DNA of 64,000 bases from Paragonimus westermani (taxonomy: Eukaryota; Platyhelminthes; Trematoda; Plagiorchiida; Troglotrematidae), in the NCBI GenBank assembly GCA_008508345.1, contig QNGE01000288.1, positions 62,001 through 126,000 of the forward strand, in the 5' to 3' direction. A program made the translations under genes and the position numbers. This document shows, piece after piece, positions 1 to 12,410 of the stretch. The notes beneath the pieces are model-generated. The model had not been told where the DNA came from. It searched no databases and saw nothing but the letters and a program-made list of their open reading frames with translations. Positions within the stretch are counted from its first letter, which is position 1; each line of letters starts with the position of its first letter.

Positions 1-1142
1 AAACGGGAAACTATCAAAATGACGCTCATCTAACAGTCGCATTTGCACGCATGAAATCGTGTCTTTTCATGATAAGCGAATTTATTTTTCGATGGGGGGT
101 ATTCTCATATTTTTGGATAAAAACCGTGTGCATCCGATGCTCACTCAGCAGGCGAGTGAGTTTCCTGCAGTCTTAAAAGTGTGAACCATGTTAAGCCATG
201 TCTTACTCAAGTAAAAATAAATCAGTTAATGCGATTACAATGAATTTCCGGTTTAGTAAATTGCATGTCCGATTTCACCTGATGACAAACTAGTGCGGAC
301 TCTAATTAAAAAATCTAACCATGTAAGTTTATTGAGAAAGTGGTTTTATTGTGTGTAAGATTTGAAGCATGTTACGTATTGCGGATGGATTCTAGATTAA
401 TCAATAAAAGGAAAGTCTTTGTTCAAAAAAATTCCATTTCAATAAATATCAGATAGCAACACAGTTAAATTTTCGCCAGATTCACTTACCGACAAACAGG
501 ATATTTCGAAAAATTGTTATGTTCATCATATTAGAACAAAAAGCCTTAATTGTTCTCCACCATCTGAGAAGTACTCTGTACTACTATATAAATTAAGCGA
601 TCTTCACAGTCGATTTATCATAGGACGTCTTTTAAACTGTATATATGACAGAGGGTGTTCAATTAACAGGTGTTTCTACCGACTTCTGATTCTACATGCT
701 AAATAGTTTCGAAAACACTTTCAGTGTATGCTTAGTTTTCGGATATGCCACTGTCAATTAGTAAATAATTTATGCTTAAAACACAGGGGTTACCTCATCT
801 AAACCAATGGTTACTAATCTTTGTTTATCCTTTTTGGTCACCAGTTTCCTGAATCAAATTTTGGCTTTGTTTCGTTTCGCGAGAGCGGTATAGTTCATAG
901 TCCATACAAATCGTAAACCACTCGAGAAAGATCGCAGGTCTCTCATTCCAGTAGACTCTATTTCAAAATGATGGACTGCATTCCAGTTTGTCTCTTATTA
1001 GAGTCTATCATTGCGTTGTTTATGTCTCTGTCAAGTCATAATCACAGAGTGAACGATGGGAGCTAACGGGTCAGTTAAGACGGTCGCGCAGTTACAGCAT
1101 TAGTTGAAAACGTTGGCATATGATAAGTCACCAGTGTCTAAT
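1..1142. other. No recognisable feature
   Basis: AT-leaning sequence with stops in all frames. I recognise no gene, RNA or repeat related to others in the window. Confidence 0.6.
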
Positions 1143-1260
1143 TTAAGGTAAGTGGCTCAGTAGACAACCTGGCTGCCGCATGAAAATATACCTGTCCATG
1201 TCAACCGTATGGCTTACTGATGAGCTATAACAAGACGGACACTCTCATATACTACAATTT
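1143..1260 (+). repeat. Decayed tRNA/hammerhead retroposon copy
   Basis: This stretch aligns by eye, with many changes, to the tRNA-like part of the family seen intact at 6.6 kb. There is a box-A-like GTGGCTCAGTAG, then CTGCCGCATGA in place of the usual TTGCCTCATGA, then ACTGATGAGCTATAACAAGA where better copies carry the hammerhead CUGANGA and stem II. The GAAA strand and stem I are not recognisable, so no ribozyme is expected. The call rests on the order of the blocks, not on any one block. Confidence 0.5.
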
Positions 1261-3317
1261 TTTCGAATGCTTTGCCGACATTCGATGAGAATATGAAACT
1301 CAAGATCATGTTTTGGATCAACTTAAATTCGATTGCTTCCATTTTATATCACGACGAGTTAGTAAAAAGTGCCTCTGTTTAATGTCTGAAAATTCGCCAA
1401 GACGGCTGGTCGCAGTGCGTTCACATGATATGATGTTCAGTCAATCTGGCATTATAATACTTTTTCCGACAAAGATTTTCATTCGTCGATTAAGTCATAA
1501 TGGAGCAGAAGTGAATAGACACAAGAAAATAACAAGGCCGTTTGATTCCCGTCAACTTCAATGGACTCTAAAATACCGCAGCGTTCCGAGAAATACCAAT
1601 TAATAATCTATTCCCCAGGTCTCAGCTTAAAACGTTTTTTTTACGGTGAGGAGCCTTTTCATAAATGGTGCATACTAATAAGACTTTCTCCCAATTATCA
1701 GAAAAACTCACCCATATACGGTAGAGTTCAATATCCAAAAATCAATTGTGATCGAAAGATAATACACAACAAAACTCCGAGCACATGATTCAAGCATAAA
1801 TAATTAATGTGTAATGCTGTGGCTTAGAAAAAGAGATCAGGATGCTTCTGTTTTTCGGAGTACAATAAATGAATACTTTTGAAATTCAGTCTGCTTGTTG
1901 CTTATTGGACAGTTTAGTTGTCCAATAAGAGGATAGTTTGTTAACGTTTTTACTGCACAACGTTTTGACGTTTCCAAATCGTTTACAGTAAGCAACAGAG
2001 TAACCAAAAAATCCGAGGTATTTTTTTAACTAATTCATACAGTGTAAAAAATGATATCCCACCAGACTGGTGAATACTAATTATTATTCACAACCCCCAT
2101 GTTGTGAACCGAATTCACTTTATGAGACTGTAAACTTGATTGTGTCGTTAAAAAATCACTACTTGTGTAAGTTCTAGATTTGTTACCTTTGCCTGATAAA
2201 TTGATCGATCTCACCACTATCAGAATTACCGGAGGTCGGACAAAGCCGGAATACGCATGTGACCAAGTAAAGCAGTGTTTATTGAAGTTTTACTATCATC
2301 CATTTGAGAATCTCCCTAGCTGAAGTAAAAAGGAGGCAACATACATCCAATCTCAGATAGAGTTATTACGCTTTCTGCTTATGTTTACTCTATCTTATGA
2401 GCATACACATGAAGATAAGGATAACATGCAGTACGGTCTATTTGCAGTATGGCTACGTATTCAGTTTTAATCAAAATATTTTGAAATTACCGTCATAATA
2501 CTGAAAAGCTGAATGAATTATAGTCGAGTTTAAGTATTTTTTTCGCCAAACATGAAACAAAACTACATGGCATACAGACTTGAAGAGTTTATGCGCTGTT
2601 AATTACCAGGTAAGCTTGGTCAGTTACACTCATTTTAACATCCACTGGTTGTCATGCCGAATGCTCTTGCAGCACGAGTGTGGCACCTGTGGGTTAGGCT
2701 TGCCTCCAATTTCACACGCTTCCAGTTAACATCCCACAACCTTCGATGAAATCAGCTAAATGTGTACGGGTGAAAACACTGATTATTTCTTTGCACCGTG
2801 AAACTCAAAACATCGTTATTTCAACCAGACCTGCAGTATAGAATGCTTTCGCATTTCACACAGAAGATACCAACATTCCTCTTGGGCGCATCACTCACAA
2901 ACGCGAAATGTGCAAGATAAGTGCGTCCTATATATGTATATATGGTTGGAAAAGCAATATTCAGACACGCATGCAGTCATACCAACTATTGTGTATTCAG
3001 GATAATTGAAAACCGTCAAGTAGTCTAAACAATTTGTGCACACTCGATAGTGATCGATACGTGTAAATGAGCACTGTTGAACTGAACGCTAGTAAACTTG
3101 GGTTTTGACTGCGAAATTGTAGATTAGACAGGCTGAGGGAATCAATCCGATTACTGGTTGTCTTAAGAGTTCAGCAGATGATGTAGCAAGATTTCCAACC
3201 ATTGGTTCAAAAGTTTCGGATTGATGAGTTATCACTGGGGTCAACAGGTACAGATAGTACACGGAAATTCGTTGCAGTGGTCGTTGACGTTATGTTCAGG
3301 TGAACTCCACTACAACG
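1261..3317. other. No recognisable feature
   Basis: Two short open frames near 1.3-1.8 kb show no domain, conserved motif or splice context. A small TATATATG-rich patch near 2,930 is the only simple-sequence feature seen. Confidence 0.6.
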
Positions 3318-3410
3318 GCAGGCGAGGTGGCACAAAGCGCGGGTAGCAGATTACTTAGAAGGATCTCGTATTTGATGTAGATTGTGGGTCCATTACTGAT
3401 GAGAACTGAG
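3318..3410 (+). repeat. Very decayed tRNA/hammerhead retroposon copy
   Basis: GTGGCACAAAGCGCGGG could be a worn box A. About 70 bases on comes CATTACTGATGAGAACT, matching the position and sequence of the CUGANGA arm in the family. Box B and the GAAA arm are not seen. This is a weak call based on spacing and the terminal motif. Confidence 0.33.
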
Positions 3411-6080
3411 TGCAACTGACCGGTCCAAAAAGTTCAAACCAGATTAAGTTTCACATAAGGCGTGAGATTGCCCCAAAGATGACCCTCTTTCAGTTGGGGA
3501 AAAGACAGAAATATCCGCTTATTTGGAACGTTTTGAATTGGGTTGTTGCAATCCTGTGCTATCCTACGAGTCGCAACCTATTTTTAAGAAAAGCTATTCG
3601 TTGGTTAAAGAGTTATCATCTAATCTATTGTTTAGTCTATGATTTATAAGGTGAAAACTAGTTCGCCCAAATAAAGAAGAACTTCAAGCGGAAAATATCG
3701 GCACGTAATTGGAGAGAAAGTATAAAGCTGTAGACAATGAGCGCTCCATACGATTTTTTGATAAACTGAACATGGGATTAACAGAGATTAGGGTAACTAC
3801 AAAAGGCTTTGGCTGGAAACATGTCAAGATACTATATATCCTCAAAAACCAAAACAATGTCGCCTTATGGATTTTACAATGTACTTCTAGTCAGATTCAT
3901 TGGAATGTGCAAGCTGTTCATTTTTAAGATGTTTCAGTATATACTTCAATGATGTACGTAAGGTACTGACATCCATTTCAAAGTGCCCGGAAGTGAAACG
4001 TCCTTCAGGAGCAAGCTAGCAATCGTAGAACATGTTGTTAGTATATCCAGCAGAACGTATTTTGAGGTTCCCATTTCTACATGGGTGCACTTGAAAGTAT
4101 GATACAAAGCTTTGTGAACAGAAACAAAAAAATAACCAAACCAACGGGCAGAGTTCCGGTAAATAGTTTCGGATACATAAGATCGAGCGTGAATTTACGC
4201 GATTGTTTTGCATCTATGGAGGTTCTCTCGTTCGGGTTGTTTTCGTGCCAACTGGATTGGAATGTCTACATTTCGATTTATCTCAATACTGATGCTATAG
4301 CAATGGTTTGGATTATCTCGCAACCTAGTTTGCAAGCAGCACGTTTTCAGTTTTGTGACCCGAATTATACCGTCTTTTGCATCCCAAAAATGGACTTGTC
4401 CTTTTTCATGACGAAGAACTCAGAGTCTTTGTCCGTTTTGAGAAATATAACGCTCGGCATTTCAGTCATCGTTTTCGTGTCCTAACGGTGGTCTTGCTTC
4501 CTATTATAGTAACGCTAAATGAGCGCTCATAAAATTGTTCAGAACAGCCCATCAATTTCGTATGGAATTAGCCTCAATTGGAGATCTGCTAGACAGGTCC
4601 TTTAGTGGTCCAAATATATATTCGAATTTCTGCAAGCGGTTTACCTATTTCGACATGTATGTGTGTTAGTCCAGTACTGCTCAGTGAGACACATCACTTG
4701 GGTAGCAACGACAGATGTAAGAAGAACCCCTGTGCAAATGTCACCCATAATAGTTGAAGCAGGGTTTGTGCTCATGAGGTGCACTCATATACAACACTCA
4801 ATCAAAACTAAGGATATTCGAGTGTACAGTATGACAGGGCAAAATTAACAGCTGGTAGTCAGAAGTCAGGCAAGGTCCACGTCCTAAACCTGTCCAGGGG
4901 AAGCAATACTTATAATGCAATAATATTGGTAAGCAATTTTTCTTTCATCGCAAACTCTTGGAGAAACTAGCCCGCAAGTTTGTCTGATTAATCTAGCTGA
5001 CAAAATACGAACACGTATAATGCCACGTGGAAATATGGAAAGTTTCGAGAGAAATACTGTGCTCAGATCGATTCCGTTCAGTCAGTGAAACTCATTTGGA
5101 TAGAATAAACTCAAAAATCAGTAACAATACCAAGATTGATCCGCGTGTATCATTTGAGTTCAATATTTCACATTATCTATCCTATGTTTTACATTAGCTC
5201 TAAATGTGACGTAGAAAAACCAAGTCTCAGTGTTATTATGCAGGCGATGACCTTCTTACTGGTCCTCGAACTTATTTTGTTCTAAAGGGATTTAAAAGTT
5301 AAACGGAAGCGGCTTGAGTGTATTATGTTATGTGGACTTTCCCACGATATTTTGTGTGACATTCACTTTTTTTGTTCACGAGCTTACGCGCCTGTGGCGA
5401 TGGAACTAGGTAGTTACCAAGCCGTCGTCAGACAGGCTTGTTCTCTCTATCGTCGTTCGTTCAGATGAGCGCTCCACGTAGAATCTCGTCACTCGTCATG
5501 TTTCTCAGAGCGATTTTACTTAGTCATTTGCGCATATATGAGCTTGCTCCCTCCCTCTGTTCCATCTGACTTGACAACCATCTTTCTACGAGGCCCAAAA
5601 CTTTTGCGTGTCATGGTTGACAAAAAATCGAACGCAGCCGAACGTTAGCTTAACCAGCTCTGTGAATAAAAACAAACTTAGCTCGACTACCTGAATCACA
5701 CTACCCAGCCTAACAGGCAAAAATGCTAATGCTGGGAGAGTTAGCAAGTTGTCTCCATAAGAGTGCTTGGAATAGGCAGTAGATGTTTATGTCATACAGT
5801 CAATGATATAAGGTGACTTTAACCTGCTTAGTCTCACTCTCTGCTACCAAGACTGTCCTTTTCCAGACAACTCACCAGGAAAGGCGACTTTTCCTGGCTG
5901 GTACTTTCTGGTCTAGACATGCGATCGGTTTAATCACGGCCCACGGCCAAATGTTTGAGCAACATTACAGTGCCTTGACTAGAAAACTGTGGCGAACAAC
6001 GTAGCTCATTCAAGTCAAAACAAATCAGTGCGTAACAAACGAGAATTCTGTTTTTCGTCGTGTTATACATTTTGTCTCCA
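3411..6080. other. No recognisable feature
   Basis: A 134-codon plus-strand frame (4,081-4,485) is the longest open stretch, but it has no recognisable domain and is not supported by neighbours. I see nothing else. Confidence 0.55.
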
Positions 6081-6207
6081 TCAACAAATATCTCTTCAGA
6101 TTGCTGATAAGTAGTTGGGGATTGGTTTATTTTCAAGTTGACCACTCACATTTGATCGTAGCCTTGGCACTCAGATAGAAGTTCCAGCCAGCCTCTTTCA
6201 AAAACAA

Positions 6208-6252
6208 GCACTAGACTTGAGTCTCGCTCTCATTAGAGCTCGTCAGTAGTGC
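6208..6252 (-). ncRNA. Hammerhead-ribozyme-like motif, left arm (probably inactive)
   Basis: On the minus strand: stem I GCACTA, then CTGACGA, stem II GCTCT/AGAGC closed by AATG, then GAGA in place of the required GAAA, then CTCAAGTC and TAGTGC pairing back with GCACTA. Stems I and II are fully paired. The G in GAGA replaces an invariant core A, so cleavage is unlikely. The layout is type I (stem I open), with cleavage expected after GTC. Confidence 0.72.
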
Positions 6253-6270
6253 ATATCCTCGCCACGGTCG

Positions 6271-6324
6271 GGATTTGAACTCCGACCATTCCAATCTTGA
6301 GGCAACCGCGTTCACCACTGCGCC
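6271..6324 (-). promoter_or_regulatory. tRNA-like internal pol III boxes, left arm
   Basis: On the minus strand, box A reads TGGCGCAGTGG (complement of 6,314-6,324) and box B GGAGTTCAAATCC (complement of 6,271-6,283), close to the consensus for internal RNA polymerase III promoters. The flanks do not fold into a clean tRNA, so this is a tRNA-derived promoter and not a tRNA gene. Confidence 0.7.
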
Positions 6325-6408
6325 ATTGACCTCATATTAGGCACAACAGAATTATCAAATCTGAACGCTCAACCACTCTCGCTTGTGAGCAATGATCAGG
6401 TTGCCTGG

Positions 6409-6539
6409 TCGTCTCGAGAGGAGGCACAGTAACTGTCCTGTTAACTCCAATCCATAACCCCGCGATTAGGACTTTCGAGACAGGTCGAGATCACTGAACT
6501 TAGTAAACCTGCAAGACGATATTTTAGATTACTGATGAT
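6409..6539. repeat. Spacer of the composite element
   Basis: This segment is shared, inverted, with the spacer of the second composite near 42.04-42.15 kb; shared landmarks are AGTAACTGTCCTGTTAACTC and GAGATCACTGAACT. Its right end carries GATTACTGATGA, the motif that also ends the outer flank of the 41.73 kb unit, so the spacer probably includes the terminus of a neighbouring unit. Confidence 0.65.
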
Positions 6540-6621
6540 CGGGCAACCTGATCATTGCTCACAAGTGAGAATGGTTGAGCTTTCAGATGTGATAATTCGG
6601 TCGTGCCTAATGTGAGGTCAA

Positions 6622-6676
6622 TGGCGTAGTGGTTAACACGGTTGCCTCATGATTGGAATGGCCGGAGTTCAAATCC
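6622..6676 (+). promoter_or_regulatory. tRNA-like internal pol III boxes, right arm
   Basis: Box A TGGCGTAGTGG (6,622-6,632) and box B GGAGTTCAAATCC (6,664-6,676) keep tRNA-like order and direction upstream of the hammerhead motif. Box B is near consensus; box A has a few changes. Confidence 0.7.
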
Positions 6677-6694
6677 CGACTGTGGCAAGGATAT

Positions 6695-6739
6695 GCACTA
6701 CTGACGAGCTCTAATGAGAGCGAAAATCGAGTCTAGTGC
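6695..6739 (+). ncRNA. Hammerhead-ribozyme-like motif with intact core
   Basis: Read in order: stem I strand GCACTA, core CTGACGA, stem II GCTCT-AATG-AGAGC (5 bp plus tetraloop), core GAAA, stem III ATCGAG, cleavage triplet GTC, and the returning stem I strand TAGTGC (6 bp perfect). All invariant core bases (CUGANGA, GAAA, an NUH-type GUC) are present. This is the best-preserved copy in the window. Stem III is minimal: the first A-U pair can form, but the next position is an A-G mismatch where the 41.8 kb copy has a pairing C. Activity as a monomer is therefore doubtful. The type I order with stem I open is that of Schistosoma hammerheads. Identification rests on the sequence; activity is not shown. 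Confidence 0.78.
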
Positions 6740-6825
6740 TTGTTTTTGAAAGAGGCTGGCTGGAACTTCTATCTGAGTGCAAAGGCTGCGTTCAGATGTG
6801 AGTGATGGACAACTGGGATTATCTT

Positions 6826-9800
6826 TTTGCAGCAAACTTATTTGTCTATTCATATATTGCGTTGTTTTTATGCAATTCGTGAGCGCAGCAAAATGATGCA
6901 TACCGCTCGCTGTTAACAATTCGCCTACAGCTGATAACCACTTAGATACACTCATTAGCATTCAAGTGTGTGTTAGCAAACAGAACATCAAGGCTTGGAG
7001 CTGTGCTAGTAACTCGCTGATGGCTGCCATTTCATGAAGTGTCACGTATGATTCCATGAATGAAAACAGTCCCGATGAAAACAGCGACTGACGTGATCGA
7101 GCCGAGCGACAAATGTTTATTTTTGTGCTGTCAGCCAACGCACTGCCGGCTTCTGCATTGCTACGTGCAGTAAATTTTAATGTGCACTATCCGTCAACTA
7201 CTTTCTGCATTTGCATTATTGTGCTGGTTACATACTACTCCTGTAGATAATACTTGAATAAAGGTGGATGTAGCTTATGTGGAACGTTGGTTTTACCAGA
7301 AGCAGTATATGTTAAGAAAGACGATTCATTTAACTCGGGAACAAATTCAGTATAACACTGCAATCTATCGAAACTTAATTCTTGTATTTATTTCTAACAA
7401 ACCCACGATCAAACTCCAACTTCGGTCTTGTTTAGAATCAGCATTCTGTGAGAGGTGGTCAGAGACTAGAATCCGGTACGCCAATAATTCAAAACTGATA
7501 AATATATATACAGCTGTTCCACTGCGTTTGTTCCAAGCCATAAAAGAGACCCGTTCTCCATCAATAAGAAGGTTGTTTGTCTAACCATATTGCTCCTTGT
7601 GTCAGCAGCCTTCGTGTGCACAAGGAGAGACAAAGCAACTTGTCAGGCAACGGTGGGATTTTATTCATGTCCCAAGTATATAAACCTATATTTCGTTTGC
7701 GACTGAAAGGTAGCAGAACGTTCACGCCACAACGCTCATTCATACTATTCTGTCGAAGTATCTGAAATTAAGCCAGGGTTACATCCTCCTAAATCAAACC
7801 TGCACACTTATTTAAGTTGACCAAAAGTGGCGGTGAATGGTTATTACTCCATTAGAAGTAACCCTAGATATATTGAAGTAAATAGGTTGGATACGTAAAT
7901 GAGTTGGGTGTTCGCAGACTGCACTCTACGCTGCTCCACTGGTGAACAAACTTTTGGCTGAACCCTAAATGCTTATGTTCCATTTCGGCGCGCCAGCTGT
8001 GAGCCAGCCAGTTTTCGATTGCTCTCCTCTGTGCTTGAACGCGTCAAATGGTCGCTTCTGTTTGATTTTAGAAATCAAACTGAGCAAATCGGAACGTCTT
8101 AAATATACAGCTGGTATTTTTGGTACTACAATCACATTTTGTCGGTTTCAACGAAATCGATGAATGTTTCACACCGCAAAAGTAATACAATCATTTATCA
8201 AGATCAAGTCTAATGGTGTCTGATAAAATACATCTTGTTTGATCTTCAGAAATATTTCGTAAGTTTTCAATTTACTGAAATCTTTCTATTCAAATCAATT
8301 AATATTAGAACAAAAGTAGTTGCTCCTTAAAACGCTGCAACGTTGTAATGACAAACTAAAGAGATATATCGATATGCGTCAGTCCGTTATTCAGTGACAC
8401 CTCAAACCGATTACTACAGTTACTACAGTGGACCAGGACAAAAAACTAGAACCAAATCGTGAAATGATCATTTTCGTTCACGAAAAGTAGAGATTTCACC
8501 GAAAAGCTGTGGTACATGTTGGTTTGCTATGCTGAAGATTGAGAAATTTTTCTGGGGTAACCGGCTGATTTCAGTTTTTCACTCCAAACTTGCCAGTTGG
8601 CTAACGTTGCTATTTCAGAACATGTGGGGGGTCAAAATGTGCGGTTAATCATACGGTGAGCTGTCACGCAAGAATTCGTCCGAGCTGCCGAGAAACATAA
8701 CTAGATGCCCACGTCAACTGAAGCTAGAATCAACCGTTGGGAGCACTCTTGCAAAGTCCCCGGGTACTCGTTAAGTGCACCTAGAGCACAGGCGTAACGA
8801 TATGATTGCAACTATGAAGTTCAAACGACAGTCATAGAGCACAACCAAAGCAATCAGACTATAAGTCACTTCAAGCAAACAAGCCGTGCGATCACAGGAA
8901 CAAGACCGTAAGTTAGATGCCAAACCGATGCCACAGACGCGAATGTTCATTTACAGCACCAGTGATTTCAAACCTTATTCACCGGCCTCATCAAGCAACC
9001 ACTGTGTCTCACATTACCACCGTAAAACAACTTTCACAACCCTGCCCAACATGACGTTGCCAGTAGTGAGCACTGGCGTATACTCTGACCAGTTTTGGAG
9101 TATTTTTCCAAAATTAGCTCTGCTAAATCAACTAAAAGCATTCTTTTACGCGTTGTGTTCTGTTTATTGCTAGATATCTGTACACAAAGTAACCGTTCAA
9201 AATATAGTCACATATATTGAGGTAAACCTTGACGTAATAATCGAAACAACATATATACACAGCACGTGTAGTCCGCCTCGTAGAAGAGAGCTTATGAGCA
9301 AGCGGTTGCTTCCAGTAATTATCAACATGGTAATGGAACCATTCAACAAGTTTCAACCACATCAGTAGCTCAAACGGTAATGACTCGCAGATTAAAGTAA
9401 GAATGATAGTACAGGCACTGGTTTACAAGAAAAAAGAGATACGAGGTGTTTTTCTTAGCCTTTTAATATGATTTACTCCCATAATGAGACCGACCGGTCA
9501 TTTTGGTTAGTCTACAACCAGAAACCATTCTTCAGGGATTCACTCATGTCATCAACCCCAGTGAACATGGACCACTGATCTAGTAGACAAATGATTGGAC
9601 TGTCAGTTGTTAGTTAAGATACTAGTAGTCATTTCTACTCCTTGGAGTGATTTGTACCGTTGCGTAAAGGCCCGTCGGACCAGATGCTCACCAAGCTGTT
9701 GACGGCCAGTGCAGTCAACTGTCTGTAGAATGTTCTCACAAACCTTTCTGACGTAGTCGAACACTTCCTTGCTTACGACCCAGTAACATTTAATCTCTAG

Positions 9801-12079
9801 AGAAGATTCCTTGAGAAAACAGCCGACAATTTTCTGTTACCGCAGTGGTCGAGTGCATTAGTATGGCTAACAGCTATCCACCTTAATATAACAACAGTTT
9901 GTTACGGGTCGCAGGGTAGAATCTATGGTACTCATATGGTTCTGAATGTGCTGTCCAAACTTCGCTAGTGGTCATTGTGGTCAACTGATAGTATTTAATT
10001 CGGTAATTTAAAACTCGACGTGTTACTTTGGTGGTGCACGATATGAACTCACCCGAACTGTGAATTCTTCACGCAGGTTGAAGATTCCTCATCGTACTGA
10101 GCACATAACAGGGTGCAAGTGGTTTTGGATTCTCATTCAATCTGTTTTGTGCTATGTCTAGATGACTACGATTTCCGTGCAACATTTTCGAACTGTTCAA
10201 GTTCAGGATAGGGGAACTTTCAGTTTCATCGTAACCCGTGCAAACGATTGAAGTGCGTGACGTACATCCAGTGAGTTGGATTCACTTTACGCAAAGTAAG
10301 ATCATATGTTCCTTCATTGTCTATCCTACGTTGATTCGCTGCCCGTTTATTATGATCACATCCAAGAGACCGGGGAAAAAATGTAAGTTGGACGGGGAGA
10401 CAAACACCCATTGCAGGTGGTTCGTACATGACGATTATATCGGATTACGTATATACGTACCGTCATGTCTTTTCTAATAACTGTACACTTCCACATAGCA
10501 AATTCAGTCTACCACTGTTTCTGAGTTCCGTGTGGTTACAAGCAGCAACTCTTGATCTGCATAACTTATTGGACACAGTACACTAAAAAAATGCAGTAGT
10601 CTGTCATGGATGTCCATTTCCGCACGAAGTGAAGCCTTTTGTAGAAGCAGTAAAGACGAAATTGAATGGGTAGCCTGCTAACTTTTGCATTTGTAGGAAT
10701 CCAACGGATGACAAACTTCACGTTATTCTGTCTAAGTTTTTGTACGTAAGGAATAATGAAATTTTCTCATATGTGTACATAAAGATCCGTGCACATACTT
10801 GTTTATTTACCTTTCTGCCAGCGTTTTGTGATGAATTGTTCGTCTTAGAATCTCTGGAACAGATTACTTTGAATTTATTGTTTACATATTACTTTCACCA
10901 AAAGAGTGACTTTGTCAAACGCTGTAGAAAGTCCAGCACTAGGTGGTTCCAGGTAGACAGTATATGATCCAGAATTTCAAGAACAAGATCTCAAGCAGAG
11001 AGAAACGATGGGTGAGATGAATTGATGTAACTCATAGGTGATTTCAGTTATTGATTGCCGATTATGTGAGAAGAATGAAATTTTAGATATGTCCACCGGA
11101 TTACCATGTGTTGTCCTCTGGGATCAGAGGACGTTTCGCGAATAACATCAAATTATTGGCACTTTTCTGATTAGCTGGAATCAGTAGACACAACCATCCG
11201 CTGTGACCCTGGTAAAAGATGTTAGGCGGTATGAACAGGAGGCGGAGTAGCTTAGCAGGAAAATTACAACCGTTGCTGTTCCCTTTCCAGTTTTTACCTC
11301 ATTAACGCCCATGGTTCACAATGTGGCAGAGTGGATTTCGAGACATTCTTTGAATTTAATAATCAAAGTCAAATTTCTGTTTCATCTCAGTCTTCGACAT
11401 GATTTAATTGAGCACAACGGCCGACAAGTGCTGGTTCGATTTATTGCGTGTGGTTAGAAAACAGATGTACAAATTGACGTGTGCCACTGATTTAATTTCA
11501 GAAACGTAACGCCCTTCCTTTTCTACCTACTGAACTGCTGGGTGCTGCCTGATTAAGCCAACCAAACGCTACACATATTTTACATGCACACAGCAACTAA
11601 TTACTTTTTTAATGGAAATTTCAACTATCCACAGCTGAATGTTCGTGGTTGATTTCGGAAGAAACAATGTTGTATCAGGACGTCTCATTTTGGTTATCCA
11701 GTTCAGCTTGGTCAAAATACATTGTAGGTCACAAATAAAATCGTAAGCGTAACGGTGATAATCAAGTAAATCCTTGGTTAAGCCACAACGAGTTAAAAAC
11801 CAAAGAGTTATCGGTTTCGCAACTTTTCGATCCTCTCGGAGAGCCTTTATCAAGCGATTTAAATCAGAAAATTCACATTGCACATTGTACAGGTAGTCAT
11901 CACCTCGCACGTGTATGTGTTTAACACGCGGTGTGTGGACAATTTACCAATAGAATGCATAGGTTCACGGTTCATCTGAGGTCACACGTGACGAGCCCAG
12001 ACGCAAACAAGACTGGATAGTTAGTGCATGCTGTGTGTGTTGGGATGGGGTGGGTGACAGGGATCCGGACGTGATGTCA
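6826..12079. other. No recognisable feature
   Basis: Many short open frames but none with a domain. A small inverted repeat (CTCCTTGTG ... CACAAGGAG, near 7,590-7,625) and a possible worn tRNA-like box A near 9,845 are the only structures noted, and both are too weak to call. Confidence 0.5.
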
Positions 12080-12410
12080 CTGTTGTCCACCCAGTAAATC
12101 GTGCCAAACAACTGGCAATTCCAGGCCATCGGTGCGATTCATCACTTATGGTGCACTAGCGGTCAGCAAGGTTTCTACCATTAGACGTTTTTTGTGGTTA
12201 CGAAAACCACTTTTTAATACAGTCGGATGGTCGAAGTCACCTTGGTGTTGGTTGAGGATCGCGCGTGCAGCAATGGCTGAATCGTGTTCTAATTTCAAGT
12301 TACTCAATAAAATTAAGTTCTCACATTTAAGTGGATTTGGATTTGGATGTCGAGAGTTAACTCTGACTAATGAATGGTCGGGGATCTCACGTCGAATTTT
12401 TGGCAAATGT
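12080..12410 (-). pseudogene. Penelope-like element, C-terminal end of the endonuclease region (fragment)
   Basis: The minus-strand frame from about 12,406 downward reads with the pattern of the C-terminal part of PLE proteins: SAIAARAILNQHQGDFD (an S-A-x-A-x-H-x-L-x-x-x-H-x-x-D-F-D type block), then HPTVLKSGFRNHKKRL, VETLLT, a stop, and in the same frame NRTDGLELP. In PLEs this region follows the GIY-YIG catalytic core and often ends near an N-R-x-D-G motif. The GIY and YIG strands themselves are not visible upstream to about 12.7 kb, so the fragment is truncated or too decayed there. The in-frame stop makes it non-coding. The assignment is from remembered family patterns and similarity to the 46 kb copy. 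Confidence 0.5.

Larger units (their letters stand above)
6081..6825. mobile_element. Composite inverted-repeat element made of two tRNA/hammerhead units
   Basis: Two arms face each other: left about 6,081-6,408 (unit on the minus strand) and right about 6,540-6,825 (unit on the plus strand), around a 131-base spacer. The reverse complement of the right arm matches the left arm closely over the inner 240 bases or so and more loosely at the outer ends. Each arm holds, in unit order, a 5' segment with TCGTGCCTAATGTGAGG, tRNA-like boxes A and B, a 45-base hammerhead-like motif, and a tail. The same arms-plus-spacer layout recurs inverted at 41.73-42.39 kb, including the spacer, so the composite has been copied as a unit or formed twice from the same precursor. 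Known Schistosoma Sm-alpha repeats combine pol III boxes with a hammerhead; membership of that kind of family is my inference. Confidence 0.8.

Noticed and set aside
4081..4485. 134-codon plus-strand frame as a gene
   Set aside because: No domain, no splice or promoter context, and flanks full of stops.
6622..6676. Functional tRNA gene
   Set aside because: Boxes A and B are good, but the acceptor and anticodon arms do not pair and the unit is repeated with a hammerhead, so it is a tRNA-derived retroposon.
11569..11910. 113-codon minus-strand frame upstream of the 12.1 kb Penelope fragment
   Set aside because: I tried to read it as part of the element, but it shows none of the RT or endonuclease blocks, and it lies downstream of the C-terminus.
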